Of a stretch of 64,000 nucleotides of DNA, positions 1 to 11,336 are shown one piece after another. The notes below the pieces were generated by a model that saw only the letters and a list, made by a program, of their open reading frames with translations, did no database searches and had not been told where the DNA came from. The DNA is from Chrysaora quinquecirrha. Lineage: Eukaryota; Cnidaria; Scyphozoa; Semaeostomeae; Pelagiidae. The first letter of the stretch is position 1, and each line of letters opens with the position of its first letter. The DNA lies in the NCBI GenBank assembly GCA_014526335.1, contig JACTAT010000035.1, forward strand, positions 4,638,899-4,702,898, written 5' to 3'. The translations under genes were made by a program, and so were the position numbers.

Positions 1-484
1 CCTCGGGGATTGTAAGCAGCGTGTAAACTTTACATGCCTGTGACTTGGCCTTCCCTAATTTATAAAGTTGATTAAGGAACATTGTTTTTGAGTAAATTGC
101 GGTCAGTCAATGGTTGTTTCATGTCAATTTGGTTTTGCAGATGTAATTGTAATGCTGTTATTCTTAAAACGCTTTGAGATGAGCTTAATACGCTGAAATC
201 TTCTATTAACAAGTGTGTTTCCAGAACTGGTTTATAGACCCTTGATAGGCCAATGAACTTGATAGAACATAGATCCTTGATAGGCCATGGACCTTTGATA
301 GGCCACTGTATGCAAATGAGCTTTTAAAAGGGACTTGAGGGCAATTATAGAGGAATAGAGGAAATGGTAGGGGTGTTGGACATTAGAAAAAGGTGTAATA
401 GTTGGAGGGTAGGACATTAGTGGCCGAGGGTCGTTTGTATCGCTATTGAGTAAAGCCGAGAGTAAGGCAATGGCCACTGCCAAC

Positions 485-683
485 GATTAAACATTGTGGA
501 TCAAACATTTGCAATTTGCTTTACAAGCAATGTTTGACCGTTTGGCCACGTTGCTTAACATTGCTTGACAATCAAAAATAATCTCACTTTGTTGCACGAT
601 TTTTCTGACAACAATTTGTTTCACAGGCTGCTTGTGATGCTTGACAAACAATGTTTGATCATTCGGCCAGGGCCTAACCGTTA
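485..683. mobile_element. MITE-like inverted repeat, family F1
   Basis: The segment contains a pattern repeated over a dozen times in the window: GATCAAACATTTG, then CAATGTTTGACCGTTTGGCCACGTTG, and it closes with AATGTTTGATCATTCGGCCAGGGCC. The two ends are inverted relative to each other, with an internal CAATG...TTGGCCA module. There is no coding capacity. It is inferred to be a non-autonomous DNA element. The transposase class is unknown because no clean target duplication was found. Confidence 0.6.
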
Positions 684-689
684 GATGAT

Positions 690-810
690 TTGAACTACCG
701 AACGATCTAAATACAGTTTGAGCGATCTCCGTTTGGTGCTAGTCTCAGTTTCATGAGCGATAACTGTGGGACGTGCAGGACTTAGGTAATAAGTCTAAGT
801 GTAGTCATCG
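690..810 (+). repeat. Dispersed repeat fragment (AGCGATAACT / AATAAGTCTA family)
   Basis: The stretch with TTTGAGCGATCTCCG, TTAGTCTC-like sequence, ATGAGCGATAACT and GGTAATAAGTCTAAG recurs nearly intact at 29880-29970. Weaker matches lie at 1205-1275, 25205-25285 and (reverse) 38820-38900. It has no ORF. At 29.9 kb it lies directly upstream of a tRNA-like B box, so it may be part of a SINE body. Confidence 0.5.
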
Positions 811-1884
811 ATAAGGGATGAAATAATGTGCCTCGGAAAAAAGGGATCATTTTATGATTCCTAACATTCCAAAACATTTCATTGTAATACTGTATGACCA
901 CGAAAGGAGTAGCTATGAAAAAATCTACTAAAACATTTAATCTCGTGGTGATGATTGGAATTGCTTCCAGAGTCCCTAAATTTCGCTCACATTTAATTGA
1001 ATCGATATGTTGTTGTTGTTGTTTCTTCAGTTGTTGTTGTGTTGCTGTGAAATTCTTTACTGTTAGTTTTTACAGTAGTGCCATATCACTAATTTAAACT
1101 AACATAGAGCATACTTCGGAGATTGCATTAAGTTAGGTATTCTACTGCATATTGCAGAATGAGCATGCGCATATTTGTTATCAGTCGGGAAACTTCGATT
1201 CATTTCTGGTAAGCGTCGAGCGATTCAACTCAATAGCGATAACTGTTGCTGAGTCCTCGTGACAAATAAGTTACAACCAGAGTTTGATCAGCTGAACATC
1301 TTTTATCAAACATTATAGATAAGCCGCTCTGGTTTACATAGTCGATTGTGGAACATTTGTATGGTTTCTATCAAGATAGTTATTGTCATCAACCCGTGAA
1401 ACAAAGTATTAGAAATAGAATACAGTAATATTATTAAGCAAAGTGATTTTCATTCTTTGATATATAAAAACTTATGACCGTTATCCTAGTCTTTTTATTA
1501 TACATTTCAAAGGAAAAACTACTGAATTCTGGCATTTTCCCACAGCTTTCGTTGAAGCGTTCCAAATGGTCCGTCTCTACGATTCTATACGTCTAGACGT
1601 GTTGGCAAAGATTCACGGCACAGATTCAAAAACACGTTGAAAATTTGTTTGAAGGATAATTTTGGTTTATTAATCCGGGGTGGTACTTCACTATCGGGTC
1701 AGATGAAGATGTGCACCGCAAGGTGTTCTATTAAGATCCAGTTTCAGTTCGCTATTGATACCAAAACCGAAATCCCCGAATTTCGATGTTCCATTTGCGT
1801 CGTACTTTCTTTCCGTTCGCCGCCTGTTTAGCTATTCCAAGTCAGCGCCGCGTTTGCCTGTCCTCTCAGTTGAAACGTGTACAG
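811..1884. other. Intergenic, no supported gene
   Basis: AT-rich non-coding DNA. Short open frames here (for example 894-1097) are low-complexity or random in composition and have no splice context. A weak copy of the AGCGATAACT repeat sits near 1205-1275. Nothing else was recognised. Confidence 0.5.
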
Positions 1885-2098
1885 TGTATCACCACCACCA
1901 TCATCATCATCATCATAATCATCATAATCATCATCATCAGTCACACAATAAAACGTGCATCACCATCATCAACATCATCAGCATCATCATTATCATCAGC
2001 AACAGCATGTCGTGATCAAAATCATAACAACAAACATCTTCATCAGCACCAATATCCCAAAATTTTCATTAAACTACAACATCATCATAATCATCATT

Positions 2099-2144
<46 letters not shown>

Positions 2145-2190
2145 ACACCATCGTCGTCATCGTCATTATCAGCCTCATCATCATCAGTCA
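1885..2190. repeat. (CAT/CAC)n trinucleotide tract
   Basis: Long interrupted runs of ATC/CAT and CAC units, purest at about 2096-2143. The histidine- or isoleucine-rich open frames here are products of the repeat and are not called as genes. Confidence 0.95.
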
Positions 2191-3495
2191 CAATTAGTTT
2201 AACCTGGTATTCGCAGTTGCATGAGACAAGGCGTTTTTTAAAGAGTTCAGCAATTCAATTCAATAGCGAATACAACAACGAAGCGTAATTTATCTAGGCT
2301 GTTTCTGCAGAGACGCGCACGAAGATTATTTTTCTGGTTCTGTTTGATTTCATTTTGAATACTACATTTTGCAATAACACAGAAACATCCAACTGTTATT
2401 TTTAGTCATTATAAGCAATTGAAAGTAAGCCGCGAATTAAAGCGAAATGTTTTGGAAACATGTAATGAATATTTAATTTTCGCGCGTTTTCGACAGCGGG
2501 TTTGTTTAGTTGGGATACGATTTACAATTAAAACCCTCCATCGCTCATTATGAACATGTCTATAACAACACTAATCTATTTCAAATGGCTACTATTGTTC
2601 TCAAGGTCTTTATAGAGTGAGGGTTTTATATGAAGAAATGTTTGTAAACTTGTACATTAAGCTCGCCTTGTAGATAATGTCGAAGCACGCGAAAGACATC
2701 TATTTTTATTGAGTTATTAGGATTTTAATCAATTAAAACAGAGTGCTATAAATTACTACATATTGCATTTGAACAGTAATCTTCGAAATAGGGTTGGGGG
2801 CTTCTAAAAAGTCAGTTTTGAAGCTTGTCGATCTTATTGTCTTACGGTTTTGTGTGTGAAACGATCTAGCTTGTGGGCGAGGTATTAAGCTACCTCTAAT
2901 CTCTGCTGAATTGAATCGCTGGACGCTCAACCAATCAAATAGCCGTAATGAAATACCAAGGCCATGCCGCGTTTGCCTAGCATCCGTCTTTTATAAACCA
3001 CCCAAAACTGTCGCATATCCCCATCTGGCCCGAAAGTAGAGAAAATCTTTTGAGCAAAACTAGACTAGACCAACCTCTGCGAATGTAGACCAGAAAAAAA
3101 GAATTTTTCAAACTCCGCATTCTTGCTTGCGCTAGAATTCTTGCCGGGTGCAATAAGGTGCTTGTAGTTGCTTGGGACTGTATGTTGCTTTTTCGAATAA
3201 ATTGTTGAGTGGATGTTTGAATCAGGTCAAATCTTCGAATCTCATAGACTTTTGTCCTCTACCTAACACCATAGAGAACCACCAGAGAACTTCGTTTGCT
3301 GGTAGGATGCAAATTGCCCTCAGTCTTTCCTTTCCTTCCTCTCCTCCCCAGTAACCAAAGTCTGCACGCAGGGTACTCATACTCATACTCAGACAGTCAC
3401 TTCGCGTGGCGGCAATGCTTAGTGGAGGCGTGAGGAATGTTAGGATTGAGGGCGTGACAGAAACCAGAACCCATTTCGCGAAGCCGCTAACACAG
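2191..3495. other. Intergenic, no supported gene
   Basis: No coding signal beyond short random frames. The part just before 3496 may hold the intron or 5' flank of the coding-like exon that follows. Confidence 0.4.
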
Positions 3496-3748
3496 TATCG
3501 TCCAATGATAATTCATCAAACACAACAGTTTCAAATTACGATGAAGAAAATGAAGATCTTGGCACAGCTGAGACCACAACACTTTCTGGTGGCGATATTT
3601 TTGACACTGAATACATCGAGCCGTATGCAGACGAACCATTTGCCGATGAAGAATGGGTAGAAAACTATCGAACCCAAACAGAAAGAGTGAATGCAAGATT
3701 TAAAGAATTTGAAAAACGTTTAAATATGGTTACTCCTGATGAGTCATG
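3496..3748 (+). CDS. Coding-like exon of an unrecognised protein
   Basis: The frame is open from 3450 to 3749 without a methionine start. It follows a possible acceptor (CTAACACAG, ending 3495) and ends at a strong donor (ATG|GTGAGT after 3748). The peptide is acidic and then helical: an S/T/N-rich start, then DIFDTEYIEPYADEPFADEE, then WVENYRTQTERVNARFKEF and EKRLNMVTPDESW. Composition and codon use look like real protein and unlike the neighbouring random frames. The spacing of EEW..Y....R....EKRL and a closing ESW weakly recalls the region before the cysteine cluster of P2X7-like C-terminal domains in invertebrates. The cysteine part is not visible, so I do not assign a function. It could be an exon of a real gene or a gene relic. 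Confidence 0.45.
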
Positions 3749-3922
3749 GTGAGTAATATGGTGAGCTTTCTTCGTGATTGCAATTTTATTTCCCTTTTCT
3801 TCAGCTTTTCGAGAAGTGAAGTGCGTCTCGTGCTCTTTTGACACTTAAACTGAGGGAGGTCAGATTTCTGCTTTTTCATCTCTGCAATCGAAGTTTGAGA
3901 TTACTTTGGCTATAAATTCCAA

Positions 3923-4175
3923 TGATTGTGATGATTATGATGATGATAATGATGACGATGATGATGATAACGATGAGTATGATGATTACATATGACGATA
4001 ATGATGTCGATGTTGATGATGTTGACAATGACGACGATGATGATGATGATGATGATGATTTTGATGATGACGATGACGATGATAATGATGATTCATGATA
4101 ATGATGACAACGATGGTAATCTTGATCGAGATCATCATAATGATCATCATGATCATGATCTTGATCATTATATTT
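3923..4175. repeat. (GAT)n trinucleotide tract with ATGATC runs
   Basis: Interrupted GAT/GAC/AAT units followed by GATCATCATGATCATGATC-type palindromic units. The Met/Ile/Asp-rich open frames on both strands come from the repeat. Confidence 0.95.
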
Positions 4176-4249
4176 ATGATGGTTCATGGCTAAAAGGAAC
4201 TCCAGACAACCAATTTGTCAGAGTTTTTCACTCCACAGACCTAACAATC

Positions 4250-4335
4250 GTTAATGCGAGGGGCATTTCGCTTATCCGAAAGGTGTACGAGTCCCATTGA
4301 GAAACAAAAGGATTTTCAGGGGATTCTTGAGAATG
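4250..4335 (+). repeat. Dispersed repeat R1 (forward copy)
   Basis: This copy has the family order: GAGGGGCATTTC, then AAAGGTGTACGAG, then GAAACAAAAGGATTTTC. The same order recurs at about a dozen places in the window in both orientations. It has no ORF. Confidence 0.7.
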
Positions 4336-5449
4336 AGATTCCAGCAAAGTATGTATGAAATCCCAATGAGTGATTTGTCATTCATCGCGTTAGCAAGTAA
4401 TATGACACATGTGCCCATCATGTGTTTCCCTTCCACAAGCATAATGTACCTTATGTTTAAAATACATGTTGAGAAGCTTAAATCTATGCAGTAAGAGATT
4501 CTTGCCCGCCTTTTCAACTGTGAACAACTATGTAAGCAGATGATACTAGGTATCTCGATTTTAATGGCCTATTACTCACTGTGCTAATAAGGCTTTGTAG
4601 GTTTAGCTTTGGCATGTGTTTCTTAGTACACAATTCACTTCGAGCTTTGTATATGATAGCTTATATGTAGCAAATGGGAGGAGTTGGAAAAAACAGTAAG
4701 ACAACCCTGAACAGTCAACAAGAACTCTAATTGGAATCGCGTCATTCGGCCTTATCGCTGTTCACTGTTCTAAGCGATAGTAGGGAGAGAGAGAAAGAGG
4801 TCAAACCTTAGTAGTACTGAGCTAGTGTTCTGAGTTTTTAACACATGTTTCACAGAATTGAGTATATACGCTATTTATGTGGTTGTCTGTTTTGCCAAAC
4901 CATGAAATGAAGCATTAGCCTCTCTGGTGATTTGTAAGAGCCTCGTTCCCAATCTCTGTGCTTGAAATCGAGGAGAAAAGCATAGTTTTTGTCATTACAA
5001 GAGTTTCATAAGAACAAAGCCTCCTCCCCAATCACCAGTGCCCGGCTATCTCGTGAGCATGATAGATTGATGATATCGGACTAGGTGATCTTCGTCTTGA
5101 AAAATTTGCTTTGCATAAATGTTTACAAATTAGAAATGCCTTGAAGGGAAGGATGATTTTTGATGTTTTTTTTCTAGCTCGGTCAGGTCATCATCATGCC
5201 ATTTTATCCTTCGATTTCTCGTTGGAAATAGCGGCATCCTTTCCCATGGCGCTAATGAGAAACGCGCAGCTCTCCTTTTGCCCATGGGACAGCCTTATTC
5301 CGCGTAGTTATCAGTTTCTCCTATTCCCCCAGCACTGAGGTCAAGGACCTTTCACGCGTCTGGGTTCCCTGGGACTCTTTTGTTTTTCTCGCCCCTCCGC
5401 AACCCAAGCAAACTTAAAAATTTGATGGAAAAAATTCGTTTCTTGCTAC

Positions 5450-5560
5450 CGTCTTCGAGGGGCAATTCTCTCTTCAAAAAGATGTACGAAAACTTTATGA
5501 AAAAAAGGATTTCTGAGGGACTTCTGTGACAACAATAGGTTGTCTAGCTAGTAGGGTTTG
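5450..5560 (+). repeat. Dispersed repeat R1 (forward copy)
   Basis: Contains CGAGGGGCAATTCTC, AAAGATGTACGA, AAAAGGATTTCTGAGGGACT and TGTGACAACAATAGG, in the family order also seen at 37975-38070. Confidence 0.7.
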
Positions 5561-5889
5561 CGGATTTTCAATGAGGGCGCCCCTCGACCCTCTTATGAAA
5601 AATCTAATAGGTTCATAGTGTACAAGGTCTAAGATAAGTTTCATGTATTTGTGTTCGACCGATATTTATAGGCATTGATCTGCTTGTCGTAAATCTCAAA
5701 ACATAATACACAACAGCACGCTAAAACTCCCGGCTGAAAATACGTGAATTCCAAAAACATTGATTTTCAGAGCGCAAAGCCTGTTCGTAAAGCAATGATA
5801 TGAAAGCCACATGCGGTCATATGGTTTGGAAACAAAGATGTTTCCTAAAAGATGACTTTAATCTCGCTTGCAGGCCCAGTTAGTGGCAG

Positions 5890-6067
5890 GATGGCCTTTG
5901 TAGAAGATGAACGGGAATATTCCGCCCCGCTGCTCCGCGCATTGAAAACACCCACCCGGAGAAAACAGATACCCAAGGGAAAGAAAATCATCTTCGGTCT
6001 CAAGCGGCTCTTTACAAATTTGTTTTGTTCCGTGCGTGTTCTTGTTGTTCAACATCAAAATAAGTAA
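5890..6067 (+). CDS. Possible terminal coding exon, unrecognised basic peptide
   Basis: After a possible acceptor (TAGTGGCAG, ending 5889) an open frame reads MAFVEDEREYSAPLLRALK, then TPTRRKQIPKGKKIIFGLKR, and stops at 6065-6067. Its phase is compatible with the donor at 3748, completing a split TGG codon, so the two could be consecutive exons. An alternative acceptor (CTTGCAG, ending near 5871) lies just upstream. No family is recognised. It could be chance: the frame is only about 60 codons long and there is no homology to lean on. Confidence 0.25.
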
Positions 6068-7320
6068 GATAATCAAATATAGCTTTTATCTTTTGTTCCA
6101 AGGTTACGCTTGAGATACGGGCCTAAGTAATGCGTTCGGGGGGTCGTGTTTCGCGGTCTTTTTGCGGAGTTGTTTATAGCGGATTAAAATAAAGAATTTC
6201 CTCCACTGTGGAAAACATCTCACATCGACAAAATTAGTAATGAAATTCGGGAAATTAGTCCTTAACGCTATCTTTCATTTTAGTGATTACGTATGTTTTC
6301 TATGATAAAACTCTACTACTAGCCAAAACATCAATTTTCTGTTGTTTCAATCCAGTGTCGAAAGTTTTGCATGACAAACGAAGGGATACTTGCAAACTTA
6401 GATATCGTTTGGACTTGTATTTATATGATAACGCGAGAACTCTCGATGTCCTTATTTGACCGAAAAACGCGTTTGATAAACTTAGCATCCCTTTATCCAA
6501 ACTGGATTTCGTTTCAGGCGTTTCCAGGTGTGTTCGTAATCAATCGACAAAATGAAATTAAAATAAGGCTGTCCGGTCGTCAGATACTTACCGTCCGAAC
6601 CAACAGGATTTACAATCATTTTCTCGAAGTTTTTCTTGTTTTCTGTTTCGTTCTCCGTTCAAAAAACGTCCTAACTCTGCCTAGTTTCGCATTCAATAAA
6701 AGCCTTTCTAATCGAAGCCTCAAAATTATTCTATCATCTTAGTGAGAGAGCTTTAGTATTTGAAAAGCCAGACAATATGGCAAGGAACGTTATTTCTGCA
6801 GGATAAACAATAAGCGAGCGATTTCTTTTCTAAGAACGTACGAATATTAAAAGATATCATTCATATTTCTTTGCTTGTAGTATAAAGCGCTATTTAACCT
6901 GTTTATCTCCTGCGTTTTATTTCATATCAATACGAAACTGCTTAGTTTTATTCAATTTATTGTTGAAAGCGAAATCAACCTTTATAGATAAGTTGGTTTT
7001 TAGAAATCTTTAAGTCTATTCTTGCATTGAATTTTGGTACAAATAATTGAAACAGAAACTACCGTTCCCGCTTATTTATCCTTCATCAATACAATACGCT
7101 ATATAACTGGCTTCTTTCAATTTTTTAACCACTTTATACAGTGATCCACTTCTGAAATACAATCAAGTTAAATCTCCTACTATATATAAACGTATTGGAG
7201 GCTTATGACCTTACGACTACTTTTAATTTCCATGTAGGCCACGCAGAGATGGCTGGAAAGCGATACAAAAAGAACTTTCAGTGCCGTTTTTTTGGAAACT
7301 CAGATTTAGGGGAGATTAAT
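6068..7320. other. Intergenic, no supported gene
   Basis: AT-rich. The longest open frame (6371-6742, + strand, 123 codons) has no recognisable domain and no convincing splice context. I see nothing else. Confidence 0.5.
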
Positions 7321-7440
7321 CACCCTTAGCTGAGATTTCTATTGTTTTCGTAGAAATCCCTTGGAAATCCTTTTGTTTCAACAGGAATCTCGTATACCTT
7401 TTCCAAGAGTGAGATGCCCCTCGGAGAAACCCCTGCCCTC
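7321..7440 (-). repeat. Dispersed repeat R1 (reverse copy)
   Basis: Reverse-complement order: GAAATCCCTTGGAAATCC, TTTTGTTTCAACAGGAATC, TCGTATACCTTTTCC, GAGATGCCCCTCG. One of the best-preserved copies. Confidence 0.75.
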
Positions 7441-7621
7441 CAAGTAATTAAAGGAACCGTAAGAGCTAGACTATTGCATTCAAAGGAGGACTCATTCCAA
7501 GCTTTTTCGTTGCCCCATATTTCCCTATTTCTACGAAAGTGCTCCCGCGCTACCACCAGCCCAGGCCCCTTTTTTATCAGCTCTTGAAAAAGTTTTATTA
7601 GAGATATCACCTGCTTTAATT

Positions 7622-7760
7622 TTTATTTTTATGTAGGCCTAATGTATATTTCATATCACTTTTTTTCTTATTAATGTACATTTCATATCCCCTTTTCTTT
7701 TTAGTAATGTACATTTCATATCTGTTGGGCTTTGAAAACTCGATGAAATGTACAAGGTTA
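7622..7760. repeat. Short tandem repeat around TAATGTACATTTCATATC
   Basis: Three direct copies of an about 18-base unit (TAATGTAyATTTCATATC) lie at roughly 7640, 7673 and 7704, followed by an inverted partial copy (GATGAAATGTAC) near 7742. Confidence 0.7.
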
Positions 7761-9939
7761 CTCATCGGCTCTATTTTTAAGCTGGTTTTTCAGCAAACAA
7801 AATTTAATTCAAATTAATATTCTCAGTTTTTCAGAAAAACCCGAAAGAAGATCCCTGATTTCATATATTCGAGAGAAAATCGGCAACAAAGGCGGGTTCT
7901 CTAATATTCTCCTCATAAAGGTATGGATTTTACTGATTATTGTTTTTTGGCTTGATAATCAATTTAAGGGTTTATTTTTAACGATTTGTTGCGCTAAACG
8001 AGACAGATTCCTTGGTGGTACTGTACTACGCAACGAACACGATTTTTGAGTCTCCTCACGATTTTCGAACGTGATGGGGGTTGCTAGCCACCTGGGTGGG
8101 TCGGGTGGATTAACTGGTCATGGTCACAACAACATTTGATCATAGAACTGTTTGAAAATTTAATTAATGGTCTTCCCTCGGGTCTTGCTACGAGAGTTAT
8201 TGGGAGCGCTCTGCCCCTTTTATGAAAACCGTGACTGGGAGAACGTTCCCCTTGCCTCGCCCCTGTTTTCCCTTCCCGAACGAAATTCCATGGCTATTTT
8301 GCTCAAAAATTAAGAAAACCACCATACTTCGATAAGAAATCGTATGGGAAGATTGTTATAGACGATATGAAACTGCTGAGGTTTCAAATCAAGTTAGGTC
8401 TGTCAAAATTTGATTAATTTAGAGGAAGAGTACATACGCACTATCATTCTTTCAAAATGACTAAGCATGATGTTGATCAGGCGTGTGTGGTGTCCCCCCG
8501 TGTGTTTTCTCGAGCCAAATGCCCCCGAGAATTGCTCGCACAAATGCCGATGATTCATTGGTCCGAATTGAATGTAAGAGTCAGTGCGCGCGCTTTTCTG
8601 TTCGTTGTTCAGCCAGCGAGTCAGTACAGAAAGACGTGTCAAACTGAATAGAAGAACGGCCTATTGACTTTGAATAGTTCGCCCTCCCGCTATTGAAAGT
8701 CTTTCTGAAGAAATCTGAAGAAAAGTTGACCTTTTGGTATCTTATACAAACGAAGAAAGCGCGGTAAAGACGAATTTCTGTGCACACATTTAAGCATTAA
8801 GGTATATTTTACTCAGTTATTTCTTTATTTATTTAGCGATTTTGCTGTGTAATTTCATGGAGCCGCGACACTGCCGTGAACTTTTTGCGCTTTCCCCTTT
8901 GCAGTTTGCTGTATATTATTTTATTGACTTGTTTATCTCAAATAATATCATCTAACTTCTCCAAACCAACAGTCGCCTCCACATTTCGATAAATTTAGCT
9001 CGCTTTCAATATTCTCTTTAATTTTCTCAATTATATGCAAGAAATAGCCTTATCCTTTTAGATTCAGTTCACTGCCTCGCCGGTACATTCAGTATCATTG
9101 ATAAAAGACTATCTATCCCATCCGATATTGCTAATTGTAGAATATGGTTTCTTGTTCATAAGTCGATATTAATTTCGATGTTAGAAGAACTTCTAAAGGA
9201 GCTTGTTTTCCGTAGCGTAAATTTACGAATTTTATGTTGTTATGCTGTTCCTTAATTCCATTGATATTTCTGTTTGAGTTTCAAAGGCAATTTCATTTCT
9301 TGGATGGGATTTTATCTGCTTGTGGTTAAGTTTGTAGCATGGAGCCAAAATGTTTAGTTTAAAAGCAATTAGTTCCTCAGCCAACTCGTTTTCATGAAAT
9401 CAACCATTGGAATGAACGACCCCGCTCGTTTTCATGGTTCGTTGCTCGCGTATTCCTAAATTTTTCGTCGAGATTTTCTATCGTTTACTTGCAAAACTTG
9501 CACGCAAATAGAGAAAATTGAACCTTGTAGGTTGTTGTAAAAGTACACAAGTCGAACGACCGATTTTCCGCAATGTGAGGGCGTGATCCACGGCTCATGT
9601 CCCTCGACTGTAAATTTCCACTTGACTATTTTGGCATTTTATCAAAAATAAATTGAATTTTCATGCTTTGAAAGTTAGGCGTCTTTCCTTCTAAGATTTG
9701 TGGTGTACCATTGAGTATACCTAAGATGATTTATAATGACCGATGGGTATTGAAATGTTTCTTGTAATTACGCGAATGCCAATTGAAAACTGTAATCCTA
9801 ACAAGATAGGTATAATTGAAATTTAGCTATACTTTGAAATTGTTAGGAACAAAACTTTGAATAGAAAGTTACAACAATCGTTCAGCGTACTCTGTTTCAC
9901 GAGAGGCGATTTACTTCTTGAAAATCTTAGGAAAATCTT
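7761..9939. other. Intergenic, no supported gene
   Basis: No convincing ORF, RNA gene or repeat boundary. Part of this stretch may contain the noncoding first exon and promoter of the Sox gene, which I could not place. Confidence 0.4.
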
Positions 9940-10405
9940 GTCTACTATTGCTAGAAATCACCTGGAGATCCTTTTGTTTACCGTAAATCTCGTACGCCTT
10001 TTCGAACGGTAAATTCACCCTCGCTTTGGAAGACGAAATCAATTCGAACCCTGTTCATTTCGTTGCCTTGCCCTATTGCCATGAATTTGTACTGTCTTTA
10101 TTTAGGTTACCATCTAAAAATCCGTACACCCTATCTGAAAATCCTGTTTATTCTATAGAAACTCCTTAGAGATCCTTTTGTTTCAGTGGAAATATTGTAC
10201 ATATATTTGAAGGGTGGAATTCCCCTCGCTTTAATGAAATTATTCTGCACGTATTAAACGTCGAGGGACCAATTACTCCTTCTTGAAAATCTCTTACAAT
10301 CTTGCTCTTAAACCTATTGTTTTCACGGAAATTCTGTGGGAATCCTTTTGTTTAGGTAAAATCTCATACACCTTTTGGAAGGATGAAATGCCCTTCGCGT
10401 AACTT
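9940..10405 (-). repeat. Three tandemly placed R1 repeat copies
   Basis: Three reverse copies at about 9940-10025, 10120-10225 and 10295-10400. Each carries a variant of GGAGATCCTTTTGTTT, ATCTCGTACGCCTTTT and a closing CCCTCG. They lie immediately 5' of the Sox coding exon, in what is probably its 5'UTR intron. Confidence 0.7.
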
Positions 10406-10448
10406 AGTTGTAGGTATGCAATTTCATGACTTTTATTTCATGTTTCAG

Positions 10449-11278
10449 GTACTTTCTTATCGAAAATGAGCCAGATGACGCACATCAAGATGGAAGGTCA
10501 AACGACCACTTCTCCGGTGACGGTGAATAACAATCAGACAGCAGTCCCATCGAATCCAAATGGCGAACAAAATAAAGTTAAACAAGAACATGTGAAACGA
10601 CCCATGAACGCCTTCATGGTTTGGTCAAGAGAACGTAGACGAAAAATGGCCCAGCACAATCCACGAATGCACAACTCAGAGATATCCAAAATCTTAGGGG
10701 CTGAATGGAAGAGGCTCCCTGATGCAGAAAAACAACCCTACATTGACGAAGCTAAGAGATTGCAAGCAGAACACAGCTCACAACACCCAAATTACAAATA
10801 CAAGCCAAGACGTAGGAAAGCAAAACAGATCATGAAGAAGGATAAAATGGGTTTCCCATACACAACTGGTGATCCTAATTCGATGTCGACAGCAATCAAG
10901 TTTCCATACCCTTCACCGTTCACCCAAGACCCGATGTACCCCCTTTACAACATGGCACCTAACGCTGCCTATCCGTTATATGATGCTTGTGGGCCAATTT
11001 CTGGTCTGCCTAGACAAACGATGATATCACCACAGCCAAGACACACGAGCTCATCAAACAGCCATGATTTCTACTCATCAATGGCAATGCAATCAAGAGG
11101 CATCACTTCTACTGCATCGGATATGATGGCCATTCAAGGTCGATATGCAAGTCCGATGGATGTTGCTGTCACACAAGGTAGCTCTCCTTTCACGACCACT
11201 CAGAGTATGCACGTTCAAGCCCAGGACTCGCCTAGTGTTAGCAGTTATTCGCAATTATATAACCAGAGGCATTTATAA
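10449..11278 (+). CDS. Sox: Sox family HMG-box transcription factor, SoxB-like
   Basis: Coding sequence runs 10466-11278 (270 aa, no coding intron). The exon appears to start at 10449 after a good acceptor (TTTCATGTTTCAG), so there is a 5'UTR intron. The HMG box covers about residues 42-120. It carries the Sox signature RPMNAFMVW and the SoxB-typical run [14 protein letters not shown], ending in YKPRRRKAK, a basic nuclear-localisation-like tail. One position that is usually Arg in SoxB (SKRLG) is Ile here (SKILG), and several late-box residues ([15 protein letters not shown]) are divergent. The N-terminus has two sumoylation-type motifs, IKME (residues 7-10) and VKQE (38-41). The C-terminal half is rich in Pro, Ser, Thr, Met and Tyr, as in Sox activation or repression domains. 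It binds DNA in the minor groove in the nucleus. The SoxB assignment rests on box residues only; a divergent SoxF/other member is possible. Confidence 0.93.
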
Positions 11279-11290
11279 ACAATGACCCTG

Positions 11291-11336
11291 AATAAAGACC
11301 GTGCCTTCACAAGATCCATGCCAGCAATTTAATAAA
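11291..11336 (+). terminator. Candidate polyadenylation signals of the Sox gene
   Basis: AATAAA occurs at 11291-11296, only 13 bases after the stop codon, and again at 11331-11336. The second gives the more usual spacing for a short 3'UTR. The actual cleavage site is not determinable from sequence. Confidence 0.45.

Noticed and set aside
1755..2202. Histidine- or isoleucine-rich open frames
   Set aside because: They are translations of the (CAT/CAC)n tract in different frames, without splice or start context.
3876..4300. Met/Asp/Ser-rich frames on both strands
   Set aside because: Produced by the (GAT)n repeat; simultaneous long frames on both strands are expected from a trinucleotide repeat.
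6371..6742. 123-codon open frame
   Set aside because: No recognisable domain, random-like composition and no splice context.
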